Source: Deltaproteobacteria bacterium (GTDB lineage Bacteria; Desulfobacterota; Binatia; Binatales; Binataceae). From it: 64,000 bases of DNA. The notes under the pieces are model-generated. The model saw only the letters and a program-made list of their open reading frames with translations, was not told the origin of the DNA and did not search any database. Both the position numbers and the translations under genes were made by a program. Location: positions 62,001 through 126,000 of the forward strand of contig JAJXYF010000003.1 in assembly GCA_021780755.1 (NCBI GenBank), written 5' to 3'. Positions 6,817-15,716 of the stretch are shown piece by piece. Every line of letters starts with the position of its first letter. The stretch's first letter is position 1.

Positions 6817-8918
6817 GCCGACCTCCCGATCCCAAGGTCGAGGTCGTCGCCGAAAGCCTCGTACACCTTGATAAAGCGCACCTGCTCTATAGTCAGTTCC
6901 GCCCTTGGAATCGCCGACAACCGCTCGTATTCGGCGCGGCGCCGGGAGGCTAAGTCATTCGCCGGACGCAACTCGGTAGGCTGCTCGATCTGCGGGCGAA
7001 ACAGTCTGACGACCTTGGAATCGACCAACTCAGGCGCGGGCGGCGGATCGGGTAGCAACGCGGTCACTTCGCCGAGCTTCATCCGCCGCTCGTTTTCGAG
7101 AATCCCAAGATGATATTTTACGTTCTGCCGCTTGAGCCGGGCGTGCTCGCGCGCCGCCTGGGTATCGTTAAACCCAACGGGCAGAACGCAATGCGCTGCG
7201 CCAACGTATTCGCCAGTCAAGCGATAAACGTGAACCGGCTCGCGCAAGCGCTGCGGATCGAATCGGACGGTAACCTTTTGCCCGCCGAGCAGAGCGACTA
7301 CCGGCGACGCGCCCAGCTCGTCGCCATACCGATTTTCGCCGGTCAGTCTAAATGTCCCGTCGCGGTCGCTAACCTGAACATTCTGCACCGCCAACAGAAA
7401 CAGTCGCTTTTGCTGCTCGGTCGGCATGCGTCGCGCCACCTTCGCGAGACCTTCCTCGAATGTCGCCCAAAAGCTTCGGCCGCTGCAATTTTTCGCACGA
7501 CGCCCCGGCGCGGTCCTGATCGCACGCATCTGCTCGTCAAGGACACTCAGGAATAGTTGGAGCGGAACGGCGTGCTCGCGGGAAGCGGCGCGGGCCAACT
7601 TCGGGTGCTTATCGACGCGGTCCCTAATCTCGCGATGGAGTCGCTCGATCGGCTTGCTCTGGCCGTGACGCGGGAGCGCCCAGTGGACCCGAATACCGCA
7701 AAGTTCAAATACTCCCGCTGGCTCATCGGGCATTAACTTGAATCGGAACCGGTGCTTGATCCGTCCGCTGAGCCAATGGGCGGCGAAGCCCATGCCGTTA
7801 TCGAGATAGACTTCGTCCGGCAGGCCGTGCTCGATCGCATCGCCAAAGGACAGGCGCACCAGGTCGAGATTCTCTGTCGAGGCCACGCGCCAAGCTAAAG
7901 GCGCGCCACTGTACAAATCGATCCAGTGAACCATGCACGCGCGCGATCTCGTGCCGTCCGGCCAAATGACCCAGATCGCGAACACCATGCCGTCGCTTCC
8001 GTAGGCCTGACCCGCGTGAAATACAGAGCGATCACGTTCCTGCGCGGGGAACGTGTCCTCCAGCGCACGCCGTCCGTGGCGCGCCGCGACGATCGCCTGC
8101 GGCGTTAAGTCGCGCCGCATTCGTCTGAGAATTGTCGGAAGAGAGGGGACATCCAGACCTTCACCCGCAGCGATGGCCCTGGTGTGCTCGTAAGAGCGGG
8201 CGGCGGATGGTCGCTCTAGCCGCAGATAAAAGGCCCGAAAGATGTCATCGATTCGCGACGGATACGAGGCTGACGACGGATTGCCGGCGTGACGATCGAG
8301 CAGCTCGGGCAGCCAGTCGTCGGGTCGCGCTCGATCTACCCACCGCAGCCAGTTGCGGACTGAGGAGACGGAAATCCCAAATTTCTTTGCGGCGATCGCG
8401 CACGCTTCCTGCTTCGTGTGCAGCTTCGAGGCGCGTAGCTCGGCAGCGAATTGCACAATGGAGAATCGGAACCGGGCGCGCGCCTTTCCCCTTTCAGACG
8501 TGCGCTCAAACGTGTCCCATTTCGATCGCGGCCGGACCTCGCTTGGATCGAGCGTCGCCGCGACGATGGCGCCGGCCGCGCCGTCAATTTGCGATGCGGG
8601 CATTGCGCCCACTGGCGCGAGAGGAGTGCTCGCGCTCGCGCACATTGCATGGTCAACGGGCGCGGCCGGCAACTCTAATTCAGCAAGGCAGTACGCATAC
8701 CACGCTTCCCGTTGGACTTCGTTCAGCTTGAGATCGAGGATAGAGAACTCAATCCCGCCGCCGGCCCCTTTACGCGGCCGCTGCCCCGGTCTCTCATTCT
8801 CGGCCAGTGCCGCAAGGTGCTTCGCAACGCCTCTCTTCCCGCCGGGCAGACCAGGTATTCGGGCTTTAGCGATTTCATTCGCCGACGCCCATGCCCTTGC
8901 CGGTGCGAGCGCATTCAT
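6813..8918 (-). CDS. Mu-type DDE transposase A
   Basis: A 701-residue phage transposase that cuts and joins prophage ends (replicative transposition). The N-terminal Mu DNA-binding winged helix is visible (WASANEIAKARIPGLPGGKRG, KGAGGGIEF), a second DNA-binding region lies around 150-200, and the catalytic core shows DDE residues in GSDGM (Asp309), VYLDNGMGF (Asp373) and GQSKPIERLHRE (Glu425). A C-terminal Mu-type beta-barrel and MuB-interaction tail follow. The ATG at 8918 is chosen because it overlaps the Ner stop (ATGA) and has AAGAAGG in front; a longer form from 8972 would run deep into ner. Slightly longer than Mu A (663 aa). Confidence 0.92.
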   Translation of the reverse strand: MNALAPARAWASANEIAKARIPGLPGGKRGVAKHLAALAENERPGQRPRKGAGGGIEFSILDLKLNEVQREAWYAYCLAELELPAAPVDHAMCASASTPLAPVGAMPASQIDGAAGAIVAATLDPSEVRPRSKWDTFERTSERGKARARFRFSIVQFAAELRASKLHTKQEACAIAAKKFGISVSSVRNWLRWVDRARPDDWLPELLDRHAGNPSSASYPSRIDDIFRAFYLRLERPSAARSYEHTRAIAAGEGLDVPSLPTILRRMRRDLTPQAIVAARHGRRALEDTFPAQERDRSVFHAGQAYGSDGMVFAIWVIWPDGTRSRACMVHWIDLYSGAPLAWRVASTENLDLVRLSFGDAIEHGLPDEVYLDNGMGFAAHWLSGRIKHRFRFKLMPDEPAGVFELCGIRVHWALPRHGQSKPIERLHREIRDRVDKHPKLARAASREHAVPLQLFLSVLDEQMRAIRTAPGRRAKNCSGRSFWATFEEGLAKVARRMPTEQQKRLFLLAVQNVQVSDRDGTFRLTGENRYGDELGASPVVALLGGQKVTVRFDPQRLREPVHVYRLTGEYVGAAHCVLPVGFNDTQAAREHARLKRQNVKYHLGILENERRMKLGEVTALLPDPPPAPELVDSKVVRLFRPQIEQPTELRPANDLASRRRAEYERLSAIPRAELTIEQVRFIKVYEAFGDDLDLGIGRSA

Positions 8919-9232
8919 TGCGGCGCCGCCTTCTTGGCTTGATTGCGCCGGCGCGAATAGCGCGCCGGCCAAATGACGCGCGGGGAAACCCCAAGCGCAC
9001 GAGCGATGATTCTTTCGGCTTTCGGGTAAGGACGATCGAGAGCGTCACGGAGCGTGTTTCGACGATATCCGTGACTGAAGCTGAGTTGCCTTAGAGAGAG
9101 ACCTATGCGATGAAGTTCCGAGATTACCCGGAATCGATCCCAGCCGCCGTCGCTTAACTCTGCGGCGAAGCGCGGAGATGTTGAGCGTATGGGCACGACG
9201 CCATTGTTGTCAGGTTTATCCTTACATGTCAA
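8915..9232 (-). CDS. ner: Ner-like transcription regulator
   Basis: A small helix-turn-helix repressor of the Mu Ner/Nlp family that turns down the early promoter and repressor promoter during lytic growth. The diagnostic segment is GLSLRQLSFSHGYRRNTLRDALDRPYPKAERIIARALGVSPRVIWPARY in pieces across residues 42-90, followed by a basic tail. The longest frame begins with TTG at 9232 and would overlap the repressor gene on the other strand; GTG at 9196 would remove the overlap and leave room for the divergent promoter. The stop overlaps the transposase start. Confidence 0.8.
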   Translation of the reverse strand: MTCKDKPDNNGVVPIRSTSPRFAAELSDGGWDRFRVISELHRIGLSLRQLSFSHGYRRNTLRDALDRPYPKAERIIARALGVSPRVIWPARYSRRRNQAKKAAPQ

Positions 9233-9993
9233 CTAAGAAAGGCGCATCAGATCATAAAGCTGTCGCCTCTGATTCATCCGAAGCGAGTCGGCCTGCGATC
9301 GAGGCTCACCGGAAAATTAATCGCGAGTTCATAGGCCGACGGATCAAGGCTTCTTTACGCGATCTCAATGTTGCAGCGACCGCGCGACAATTAGGGGTTT
9401 CAAGGCAGACGATCTACGACTGGTGCGCCGGGAAGTTTATGCCGGACGTGGAGCGACTCGATATCTTCGCTGCTATTACGAACGTTTCACTCACCTGGTT
9501 GATCACTGGCGCCGGGGCGATGCGCCGTAACGAGAACCATCCGGGCGGATATGTGGTAGTGCAATCCCTCAATGCGCGGCCTGCGCCGCTCGCCATTCAG
9601 GAGGAGTGGCTCGATCAGATATCACCACTGCGGCGTGATGACGACGGTGACCTCGAACTGATCGCCGCCGTTGATGACGCGATGGAACCGGTCATTAAAA
9701 AGGGAGACCTCCTGATCTTTCAACGCCTCTCGCTATCCGGAGAGGAGCGCAATCTTGCGACCGGCAACAACGGTCTCTATGTCCTAATGGTCGCGAAACA
9801 TCGCGCGGCTAATACGAAGCCTGATGAGCTTCCGATCACCAGGTGGATTGTGAGGCGCATCCTTTGGGGATTCGATGGCTCGATCACCGTCACGCCCGAC
9901 AATCCAGCTTACAAATCAGAGGAACAGACGTTCCGACCTGAGAAAGCACCGCTAATACTCGGACCCGTGTTGTGGCGCGCCGGCCGCATCTAG
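9226..9993 (+). CDS. Phage c-type repressor (HTH + S24/LexA-like domain)
   Basis: A 255-residue lysogeny repressor, divergent to ner and the transposase. Residues 50-75 form a helix-turn-helix (ATARQLGVSRQTIYDWCAG), residues 140-255 a LexA/S24-type dimerisation fold (MEPVIKKGDLLIF, then GLYVLMV). The residue that is the catalytic Ser in self-cleaving repressors is Ala (VDDAMEP, Ala152) and the Lys position also seems lost (ITRWIVRRI), so RecA-stimulated self-cleavage is not expected. ATG at 9226 (MSTKKGAS) is preferred over 9178, which lies inside ner. Confidence 0.8.
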   Translation: MSTKKGASDHKAVASDSSEASRPAIEAHRKINREFIGRRIKASLRDLNVAATARQLGVSRQTIYDWCAGKFMPDVERLDIFAAITNVSLTWLITGAGAMRRNENHPGGYVVVQSLNARPAPLAIQEEWLDQISPLRRDDDGDLELIAAVDDAMEPVIKKGDLLIFQRLSLSGEERNLATGNNGLYVLMVAKHRAANTKPDELPITRWIVRRILWGFDGSITVTPDNPAYKSEEQTFRPEKAPLILGPVLWRAGRI

Positions 9994-10145
9994 TTCCCAC
10001 TTCCTTCCAAACTGGGAACAGTTCCCAGTTCTCAGTTCCCAGTTCGCATGCCACTTTCCGCGCCATCACTGCGGCCTCGACACGACCTAAACGCCCATTT
10101 AAATTGCGTTTTCGGCCTCTTTGCAGCGCCGGGCAGTTCCCAGTT
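9993..10145. repeat. Cluster of GTTCCCAGTT palindromic repeats after the repressor gene
   Basis: Perfect copies of GTTCCCAGTT at 10021-10030, 10035-10044 and 10136-10145, an inverted copy AACTGGGAAC at 10010-10019 (forming a 10-bp palindrome with the first, one base between), and a half copy GTTCCCA at 9993-9999 over the repressor stop. It may be a transcription terminator for the repressor, a repressor/transposase binding array, or both. Confidence 0.6.
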
Positions 10146-10639
10146 CGGCCGCCGAAAACCAAAATCAAATGATCCAAATCGCAAATTTCGCGAACTAAAG
10201 GCGAATATCCCGATCACTTGATTTCGACGCCGAATCCGCGCACCTCGACACCGGCGGTTCCGGCGCGATTCCTTTGGTAATTCACGGACTTATGACCGTC
10301 CGCCGTCACGAGTCGGCACGGTTTAACTCGGATGGTCACACCGAAAATTGCACCCGGAGAATTACCAAACTCTACTGATCCCTTACAGTGGCGACGGCTA
10401 TCAAATCACGCGATGGTGGTGACATTCGGTCGAAACGAGCGAGCGGCCCCGAACAAACTTCGGAAATCGATGGATAATTTGGCCTCGAGTCGCGCTTGTT
10501 GCTTCGGGACGGGCATTGACTATGCCACGTCAAGTCCCTAGTCCTTAGAACTGCCGTATGGCGAAACAGGTCCGTGGTTATACGCTGATTTCGATCCACC
10601 GAGGCGGTGCAGGTTGTCGAGGAGACCGGGGAGGGGAGC
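9994..10639. other. Intergenic stretch probably holding the prophage left end
   Basis: No convincing gene. In Mu-type phages the end beside the repressor carries the attL/transposase-binding sites, so the phage/host boundary should be in this 646-bp gap. It contains a cluster of GTTCCCAGTT repeats (9993-10145), an 11-bp inverted repeat pair (10273-10283 and 10359-10369), and then host-like sequence leading to the transglycosylase gene. The precise boundary cannot be fixed because the other phage end, needed to see the 5-bp target duplication, is outside the window. Confidence 0.4.
10273..10369. repeat. 11-bp inverted repeat pair
   Basis: TTTGGTAATTC at 10273-10283 and its exact reverse complement GAATTACCAAA at 10359-10369, 75 bases apart, in the presumed prophage end region. 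Could be paired protein-binding sites of the transposase; not otherwise explained. Confidence 0.4.
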
Positions 10640-11854
10640 GTGTCGAGCGGAAATTCCACTATTGTTAGAGTTCTGAGGCGCATCGCCGCGGCGGTCTTCA
10701 CTTGCGCGCTGCTGCTGCCAGCACATGGCGCCCGCGCTTTTACCGGCACCGAGATGCCCTTTCCGCAGCCTGCCGCGGTTCAGGATAACGTCAAGTTCTG
10801 GGTGGACGCCTTCGCGACCTATGGCGTGCGAGATTTCATCATCCATGATCGCGATCAGGTCGATCGCGTTTACCAGGTGATTCATCTGCCCGGTGATGGC
10901 GACCCCACGCGTGAAGAAGTCGCCGATATCAACGATTACCTGAAGAGCAAGTACTCCACCGCGCTGAATCATCTCGCGACCGGTGCCCCGCCGGCAAATT
11001 CCGAAGAGCAGCACATCGCCAACATGTTCAAGGGCGAGCCGCCGTCCGCCTTTGCGGTCGCCGCCCAGAACCTGCGCGTGCAGCAGGGCCTGCGCGAACG
11101 CTTTCGGGAAGGCCTGCTCCGCAGCGAGTACTACCGCCCCACCATGGAGCGGATTTTCCGCGCCGCCGGTCTTCCGCCCGAACTGGTCACTCTCGCGACC
11201 GTCGAGTCGGGCTTTTATAGCCGCGCCAAATCGAGCGCCGGCGCGGTCGGAATCTGGCAGTTCACCCGCGGCACCGGCAAGCAATACATGCGCATCACGC
11301 GCTACCACGACGATCGCTTCGACCCCACCGCCGAGACCCGCGCCGCCGCCGCCCTGCTGCGCTCGAACTATGACGAGCTGGGTAGCTGGCCGCTCGCGAT
11401 TACCGCCTACAATTACGGCACCGGCGGCACCTCGGCCGCGGCCGCCCAGTACGGTGGCGACTACAATCAAATCGTGCGCAGCTACAACGGTCCGCACTTT
11501 GGCTTTGCCGCCCGCAATTACTACTCGGAGTTTCTCGCTGCCCTGCAAATCCACCAGAACGAGGACAAGTATTTTCCCGACCTGAAGTATGCCGAGGCGC
11601 CAACGCCGCCCCCCGTCAGGACCGACTTTGCGCCGCCCCGCCGCGCTCGTCGCTCGCATAGCGGCTCGGTGCATCGGATCAGCGCCCATCGCATTAGCCA
11701 TCACGCCCGCCACAGCGGTCATCGCAGTAGGCAGGCGCGTAACGCATCCTCGGCTCACGGCCACAATGTCGTTACCGCCGCGCACCATCCGCATGGCCGG
11801 CAACATCGCAAGGCGGTAATCGCTGACGAGCAGACCTCCGGCAGCGATTCCTGA
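10640..11854 (+). CDS. Lytic murein transglycosylase (MltD-like SLT domain) with His-rich tail
   Basis: A 404-residue exported enzyme that cleaves peptidoglycan glycan strands with formation of 1,6-anhydromuramyl ends. A signal peptide spans residues 8-33 (LRRIAAAVFTCALLLPAHGARA). The SLT domain lies around 165-310, with catalytic Glu189 in TVESGFYS, then GAVGIWQFTRGTGKQYM and ITAYNYGTGG. The last ~75 residues are a His/Arg/Ser-rich low-complexity tail, unusual for the family and possibly metal- or cell-wall-binding. The GTG at 10640 is chosen because GGGGAGGGG lies just upstream; there is no LysM domain. Confidence 0.85.
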   Translation: MSSGNSTIVRVLRRIAAAVFTCALLLPAHGARAFTGTEMPFPQPAAVQDNVKFWVDAFATYGVRDFIIHDRDQVDRVYQVIHLPGDGDPTREEVADINDYLKSKYSTALNHLATGAPPANSEEQHIANMFKGEPPSAFAVAAQNLRVQQGLRERFREGLLRSEYYRPTMERIFRAAGLPPELVTLATVESGFYSRAKSSAGAVGIWQFTRGTGKQYMRITRYHDDRFDPTAETRAAAALLRSNYDELGSWPLAITAYNYGTGGTSAAAAQYGGDYNQIVRSYNGPHFGFAARNYYSEFLAALQIHQNEDKYFPDLKYAEAPTPPPVRTDFAPPRRARRSHSGSVHRISAHRISHHARHSGHRSRQARNASSAHGHNVVTAAHHPHGRQHRKAVIADEQTSGSDS

Positions 11855-11857
11855 GAT

Positions 11858-11880
11858 CCCGCGCTTCGACGCGGGGCTTT
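11858..11880 (+). terminator. Terminator-like hairpin after the transglycosylase
   Basis: CCCGCG (11858-11863) and CGCGGG (11870-11875) form a 6-bp GC stem with a CTTCGA loop, followed by GCTTT, three bases after the transglycosylase stop. It separates this gene from the convergent GST gene. Confidence 0.5.
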
Positions 11881-12565
11881 AAGCCGTCGGCATTCGCCCG
11901 GTCGCCTCGGCAACCTTGGTCCGCGGGCTAATTGATCGGTAGCTCGGCCGTGCCCGCAGCAGATCCAGGTAACGCTCGACCCGCGGGAATTTCTCCGACG
12001 GCATGCCGTCAACCTCCAGCACCATCGCGAGCACCATCATCCCGACGTCGGCGACCGAGAAATCGCCGCAAATGTAGCCGCCGGCCGGCGCCTCGCTCAG
12101 CACTTTGTCGATATACGGCAGATCGCGCGATCGCAGTCCTTCGCGGCCCTTCTCCATCCGCTCGGTGTCGCGCTTAGCGGGTTCGCTCCAATACGGCATC
12201 CAGATCGGCGGCAGGTTGCCAACCAGCAGGGCCTCGTCCGCGAATTGCTCGATCATGCGAATCTTCGCGCGGGCCACCACGTCGCCGGGCGGCATCAGGC
12301 GCGGCCAGGAATAGCGTTCCTCCAGGTACTCGTCGATCACCGTGGAATCGTAAATCGTCAGTTCGCCGTCTTCGATATACGGGACTTTGCCCAGCGGATG
12401 CCGCGCTACCATCTCGGCCGGCTTCTTCCACAAATCTCCCGGCGGCAGATTCTCGATTCGATACGGAATGCGCTTTTCCTCCAGCACGACCTTGGTTTTG
12501 CTTGCGTGGGTCGAGCGCAGCGTGCCCCACGGATAATCGCGCTCAGTGGTATATAGAATGATCAT
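11879..12565 (-). CDS. Glutathione S-transferase family protein
   Basis: A 228-residue cytosolic GST-fold protein. The N-terminal thioredoxin-like half carries KVVLEEKRIPYRIENLP, the cis-Pro region HPLGKVPYIEDG (about residues 56-67) and the Ser of DSTVIDEYLEE that contacts the gamma-glutamyl group; the C-terminal helical half contains FSVADVGM. The substrate cannot be predicted. It is convergent with the transglycosylase and divergent from glnE. Confidence 0.8.
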   Translation of the reverse strand: MIILYTTERDYPWGTLRSTHASKTKVVLEEKRIPYRIENLPPGDLWKKPAEMVARHPLGKVPYIEDGELTIYDSTVIDEYLEERYSWPRLMPPGDVVARAKIRMIEQFADEALLVGNLPPIWMPYWSEPAKRDTERMEKGREGLRSRDLPYIDKVLSEAPAGGYICGDFSVADVGMMVLAMVLEVDGMPSEKFPRVERYLDLLRARPSYRSISPRTKVAEATGRMPTA

Positions 12566-12719
12566 CGCAAACCCTCCTGCGGGATTCCTTCACGCACCGG
12601 CCAAAGCGAAAATTAGCACCACGGCGGGCCGATCCAGAAACCCGGCGCGCCCCAGCACGGTTCCGCGCGATACCGATTCGTCGCGGCAGCCGCCAACGCC
12701 CTTTGCTATTGTTCTGCTC

Positions 12720-15674
12720 ATGGACGTGAGCGCCTTCTCCCCCGATTTGCGCGTACTCGCCACACGCCTCGCCGGTCTCCTACCGAATGGCGACCAAGCG
12801 GCGCAGGCGCTCGCGGCAATTCGCGATCGCGCGCCCGACGAACGGATCGCGCTGGCGTTCATGCTGAAACTCGCCGAGCAAACGCCGGCGGTGCTGGCGC
12901 ACGCGCTTCACGATCCGGCCCGCACGGCGGACCTGGCCTTTGTGCTCGGGGCGTCCGAGATGGTCGGTTCGGAGCTGGCCAAACTCGATCACCAATGGCC
13001 CCTTCTTTTCGACGCGGCGCGCTCGATTAAGCCCGACCAATTCGTTGCGTCCATCGCCTATGAGTGGCGCGAATCAAGCGATCGCCAGGCGGCGGCCGCG
13101 GCCCTCGGCGAGTTCAAGCGGCGATGGTTTCTGCAGATTGCGATTGGCGACCTGCTCGGCCGCCTCACCGTGACCGACACCACCCGCGCGCTCTCTCGTC
13201 TCGCCGACGAATGTCTGCGCGGCGGACTCGCCATTGCCGCGGATCTGGCCGGCGCGAACGCCGCCGTTGCCGGCGATTTGTGCGTGCTCGCGATGGGCAA
13301 GCTCGGCGCCGGCGAGCTCAACCTCAGCTCCGACATCGATTTGATCTACCTGCTCGGCGGTGCGGCCGACCCGGCACGAATGGAAATAGCCAACCGCATT
13401 GGCGAAACCCTCACTGAGCTGATTGCGGCCGAATGTTTTCGCGTCGATATGCGCCTGCGGCCGGGCGGGCGCGGCTCGCCGTTGGTGATTCCGGTCGAAA
13501 GCGCGCTCGGCTACTACCAGAGCCACGGCGACACCTGGGAGCGGGCGGCGCTGCTGCGCGCCCGGCCCGCCGCGGGCGCGCTCGAAATCGGCCGCCGGCT
13601 GCTGGAGGACCTCACCCGTTTCATTTACCGCCGCTATCTGGATTTCGATACGCTGCGCCAATTGCGCGCGATGAAACGCCAGATCGAACAGGAGTTGCGC
13701 TCGCCCGATTTGATCGATCGCAACGTCAAGCTCGGCCGCGGCGGCATCCGCGAACTCGAATTTATCATCCAATCGCTCACCCTGATCTACGGCGGCCGCG
13801 ATCCGCGCTTGCGCACCGCGATGACCGTTGACGCGATCGTGCGGCTCGAAAGCTACGGCTATCTCGCCGCCGACCGTGCGCAGAGACTTCGCGACGCCTA
13901 TCGCTTCCTGCGCGACACCGAGCACAAGCTGCAAGTGGCCGCCGGCTTGCAGACGCATACGCTGCCCGCCAACCCGGTAGCGTTCGCCGTGCTGGCCGCG
14001 CGCCTCGGCTTCGGCAAATCGCCACAGGCGCCCGCCCGCCTGCGCGAGCGGCTCGCCGCGCATCGTGATTTTGTCGCGATGCAGTTTCGCGAAATGCTCG
14101 CGGGCGGCGGCGAACGCCGTGAGATCAAGGTCTCCGGCCCGGCGGAGATCGCATGGCGCGCGGCGCGCGACGGTGACAGCGATTTCGCCGCCCTCGCCGA
14201 ACTCGGCTTCGCCCGTCCCGGCGAAAGCGTCAACCATCTCGCCCTGCTCGCGCGCGGCGCGTCGCAGCCCTCCGCCAGTCCCCACCGGCGCGAACTCCTC
14301 GATCGGCTCGGCCCCGAACTGCTCGACGAAATTCGCGGCCTCGCCGATCCCGATCTCGCCCTGATGAATCTCGCTTCGTTCATCACCGCGGTCGGTGCGC
14401 GGACTTCGTTCCTCGGCTTGCTCGAGGAGCATCCTGCGACGCGCCACGTCTTGCTCAAGCTCTTTGCCTCCAGCAGTCATCTCTCCGCGCTCTTTATCCG
14501 CCATCCCGAAATTCTCGACACGCTGGTGCGATCCGATCACGCGCAAATTCAGCGCACCACCGCCGAACTGCGCGACGAACTGGCCGGGCTGGTCGGCGCC
14601 AGCATCGACTTCGAAGCGCGCCTCGACGCGCTCCGCGCGTTTCGCCAGCAGGAGTTTTTGCGCGTCGCGATTGCGGACCTGGCCGGTAACCTGGAGCTTG
14701 AAGGCGTGCAAATTGAACTGACTGGCCTCGCCGAAACGGTGCTCTGTGAAGCGCTCCAACTGGCCCGCGATGAAACGGCCAAGCACTATCCGTTGGCGGC
14801 CGGTCTGCGGCTGTGCACGATTGCGATGGGCCGGTTGGGCGCCGGTGAGATGTCCTACAATTCCGACCTCGACCTCATTTTCGTCTATCAGGAGTCCGGT
14901 GAAACTGCCGCCGACGCGCGTGAAGCCGCCGCGCGCATGGTGCAAAAGCTCATCGCGATTCTCGAGGTGCCGACCCGCGAAGGCATCGCCTATAAACTCG
15001 ACCTCCGCCTCCGCCCATCGGGCAACGCCGGTCCGCTGGTCGCTTCGCTCGCCGGTTTTCGCGATTACCATCGCCAGAGTTCCGCCGTCTGGGAACGTCA
15101 GGCGCTTGTGCGTGCGCGCGTTGTCGCTGGTGATGCCGCGCTGACTGAAGCGGTCGAGTATTCGCGTCGCGAATTCGTTTTCGAGCGCGGCCTCACCCCC
15201 GCCGAGGTTGGCGAAATCGCCGCGATGCGCGAGCGGATGGAACGTGAGATCGGTGCCGAAACCCGCCATCGCCTTAATCTCAAGCAGGGTCGTGGCGGCC
15301 TCGTTGACGTTGAGTTCCTCACGCAAATGATGGCGCTACGGCACGGTCACGAATACCCAGCGCTACGCCAGCAGGGTACCGTCGGGCTGCTTCGTGCCAT
15401 CGCGCACGCCGGGCTCATGGACGCGCGGGCCGCCGAAGACCTGGAGTCGGACTACTGCTTCCTGCTGCGACTCGAGGATCGCCTGCGTATCGAAAGCGAT
15501 CAGGCGGCATGGGCGCTCCCGACCGCTCATCGCGATCTTATGCCGCTCGCGCGGCGCATGGGATACGCCGGCGCCAACGCCGCTCAAGATCTCCTTGACG
15601 AACTACAGCAGCGGCGCTTGCGCGTGCGCGCGACGTTCGAGCGATGCTTCGCGCACGAACAACATCCCTGCTGA
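12720..15674 (+). CDS. glnE: Bifunctional glutamine synthetase adenylyltransferase/deadenylase
   Basis: A 984-residue enzyme that adenylylates and deadenylylates glutamine synthetase in response to PII and glutamine. Two nucleotidyltransferase domains are visible with the GS-D-D motifs LGAGELNLSSDIDLIYL (about residue 196) and LGAGEMSYNSDLDLIFVY (about residue 706), each followed by a RLRPxGxxGPLV block and a PII-uridylyltransferase-like helical domain (RGGIRELEF, RGGLVDVEF). Length is close to the E. coli enzyme (946). ATG at 12720 is used; the open frame upstream to 12546 overlaps the GST gene and has no family match. No glnB or glnA nearby. Confidence 0.95.
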   Translation: MDVSAFSPDLRVLATRLAGLLPNGDQAAQALAAIRDRAPDERIALAFMLKLAEQTPAVLAHALHDPARTADLAFVLGASEMVGSELAKLDHQWPLLFDAARSIKPDQFVASIAYEWRESSDRQAAAAALGEFKRRWFLQIAIGDLLGRLTVTDTTRALSRLADECLRGGLAIAADLAGANAAVAGDLCVLAMGKLGAGELNLSSDIDLIYLLGGAADPARMEIANRIGETLTELIAAECFRVDMRLRPGGRGSPLVIPVESALGYYQSHGDTWERAALLRARPAAGALEIGRRLLEDLTRFIYRRYLDFDTLRQLRAMKRQIEQELRSPDLIDRNVKLGRGGIRELEFIIQSLTLIYGGRDPRLRTAMTVDAIVRLESYGYLAADRAQRLRDAYRFLRDTEHKLQVAAGLQTHTLPANPVAFAVLAARLGFGKSPQAPARLRERLAAHRDFVAMQFREMLAGGGERREIKVSGPAEIAWRAARDGDSDFAALAELGFARPGESVNHLALLARGASQPSASPHRRELLDRLGPELLDEIRGLADPDLALMNLASFITAVGARTSFLGLLEEHPATRHVLLKLFASSSHLSALFIRHPEILDTLVRSDHAQIQRTTAELRDELAGLVGASIDFEARLDALRAFRQQEFLRVAIADLAGNLELEGVQIELTGLAETVLCEALQLARDETAKHYPLAAGLRLCTIAMGRLGAGEMSYNSDLDLIFVYQESGETAADAREAAARMVQKLIAILEVPTREGIAYKLDLRLRPSGNAGPLVASLAGFRDYHRQSSAVWERQALVRARVVAGDAALTEAVEYSRREFVFERGLTPAEVGEIAAMRERMEREIGAETRHRLNLKQGRGGLVDVEFLTQMMALRHGHEYPALRQQGTVGLLRAIAHAGLMDARAAEDLESDYCFLLRLEDRLRIESDQAAWALPTAHRDLMPLARRMGYAGANAAQDLLDELQQRRLRVRATFERCFAHEQHPC

Positions 15675-15716
15675 TTCGCCCGCCAGCGCTGCTGCTCGGG
15701 CCGCGCCTCGCGTCGT

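Noticed and set aside
13074..15326. Long minus-strand ORF opposite glnE
   Set aside because: Shadow frame of a high-GC gene; no family features, and glnE is unmistakable.
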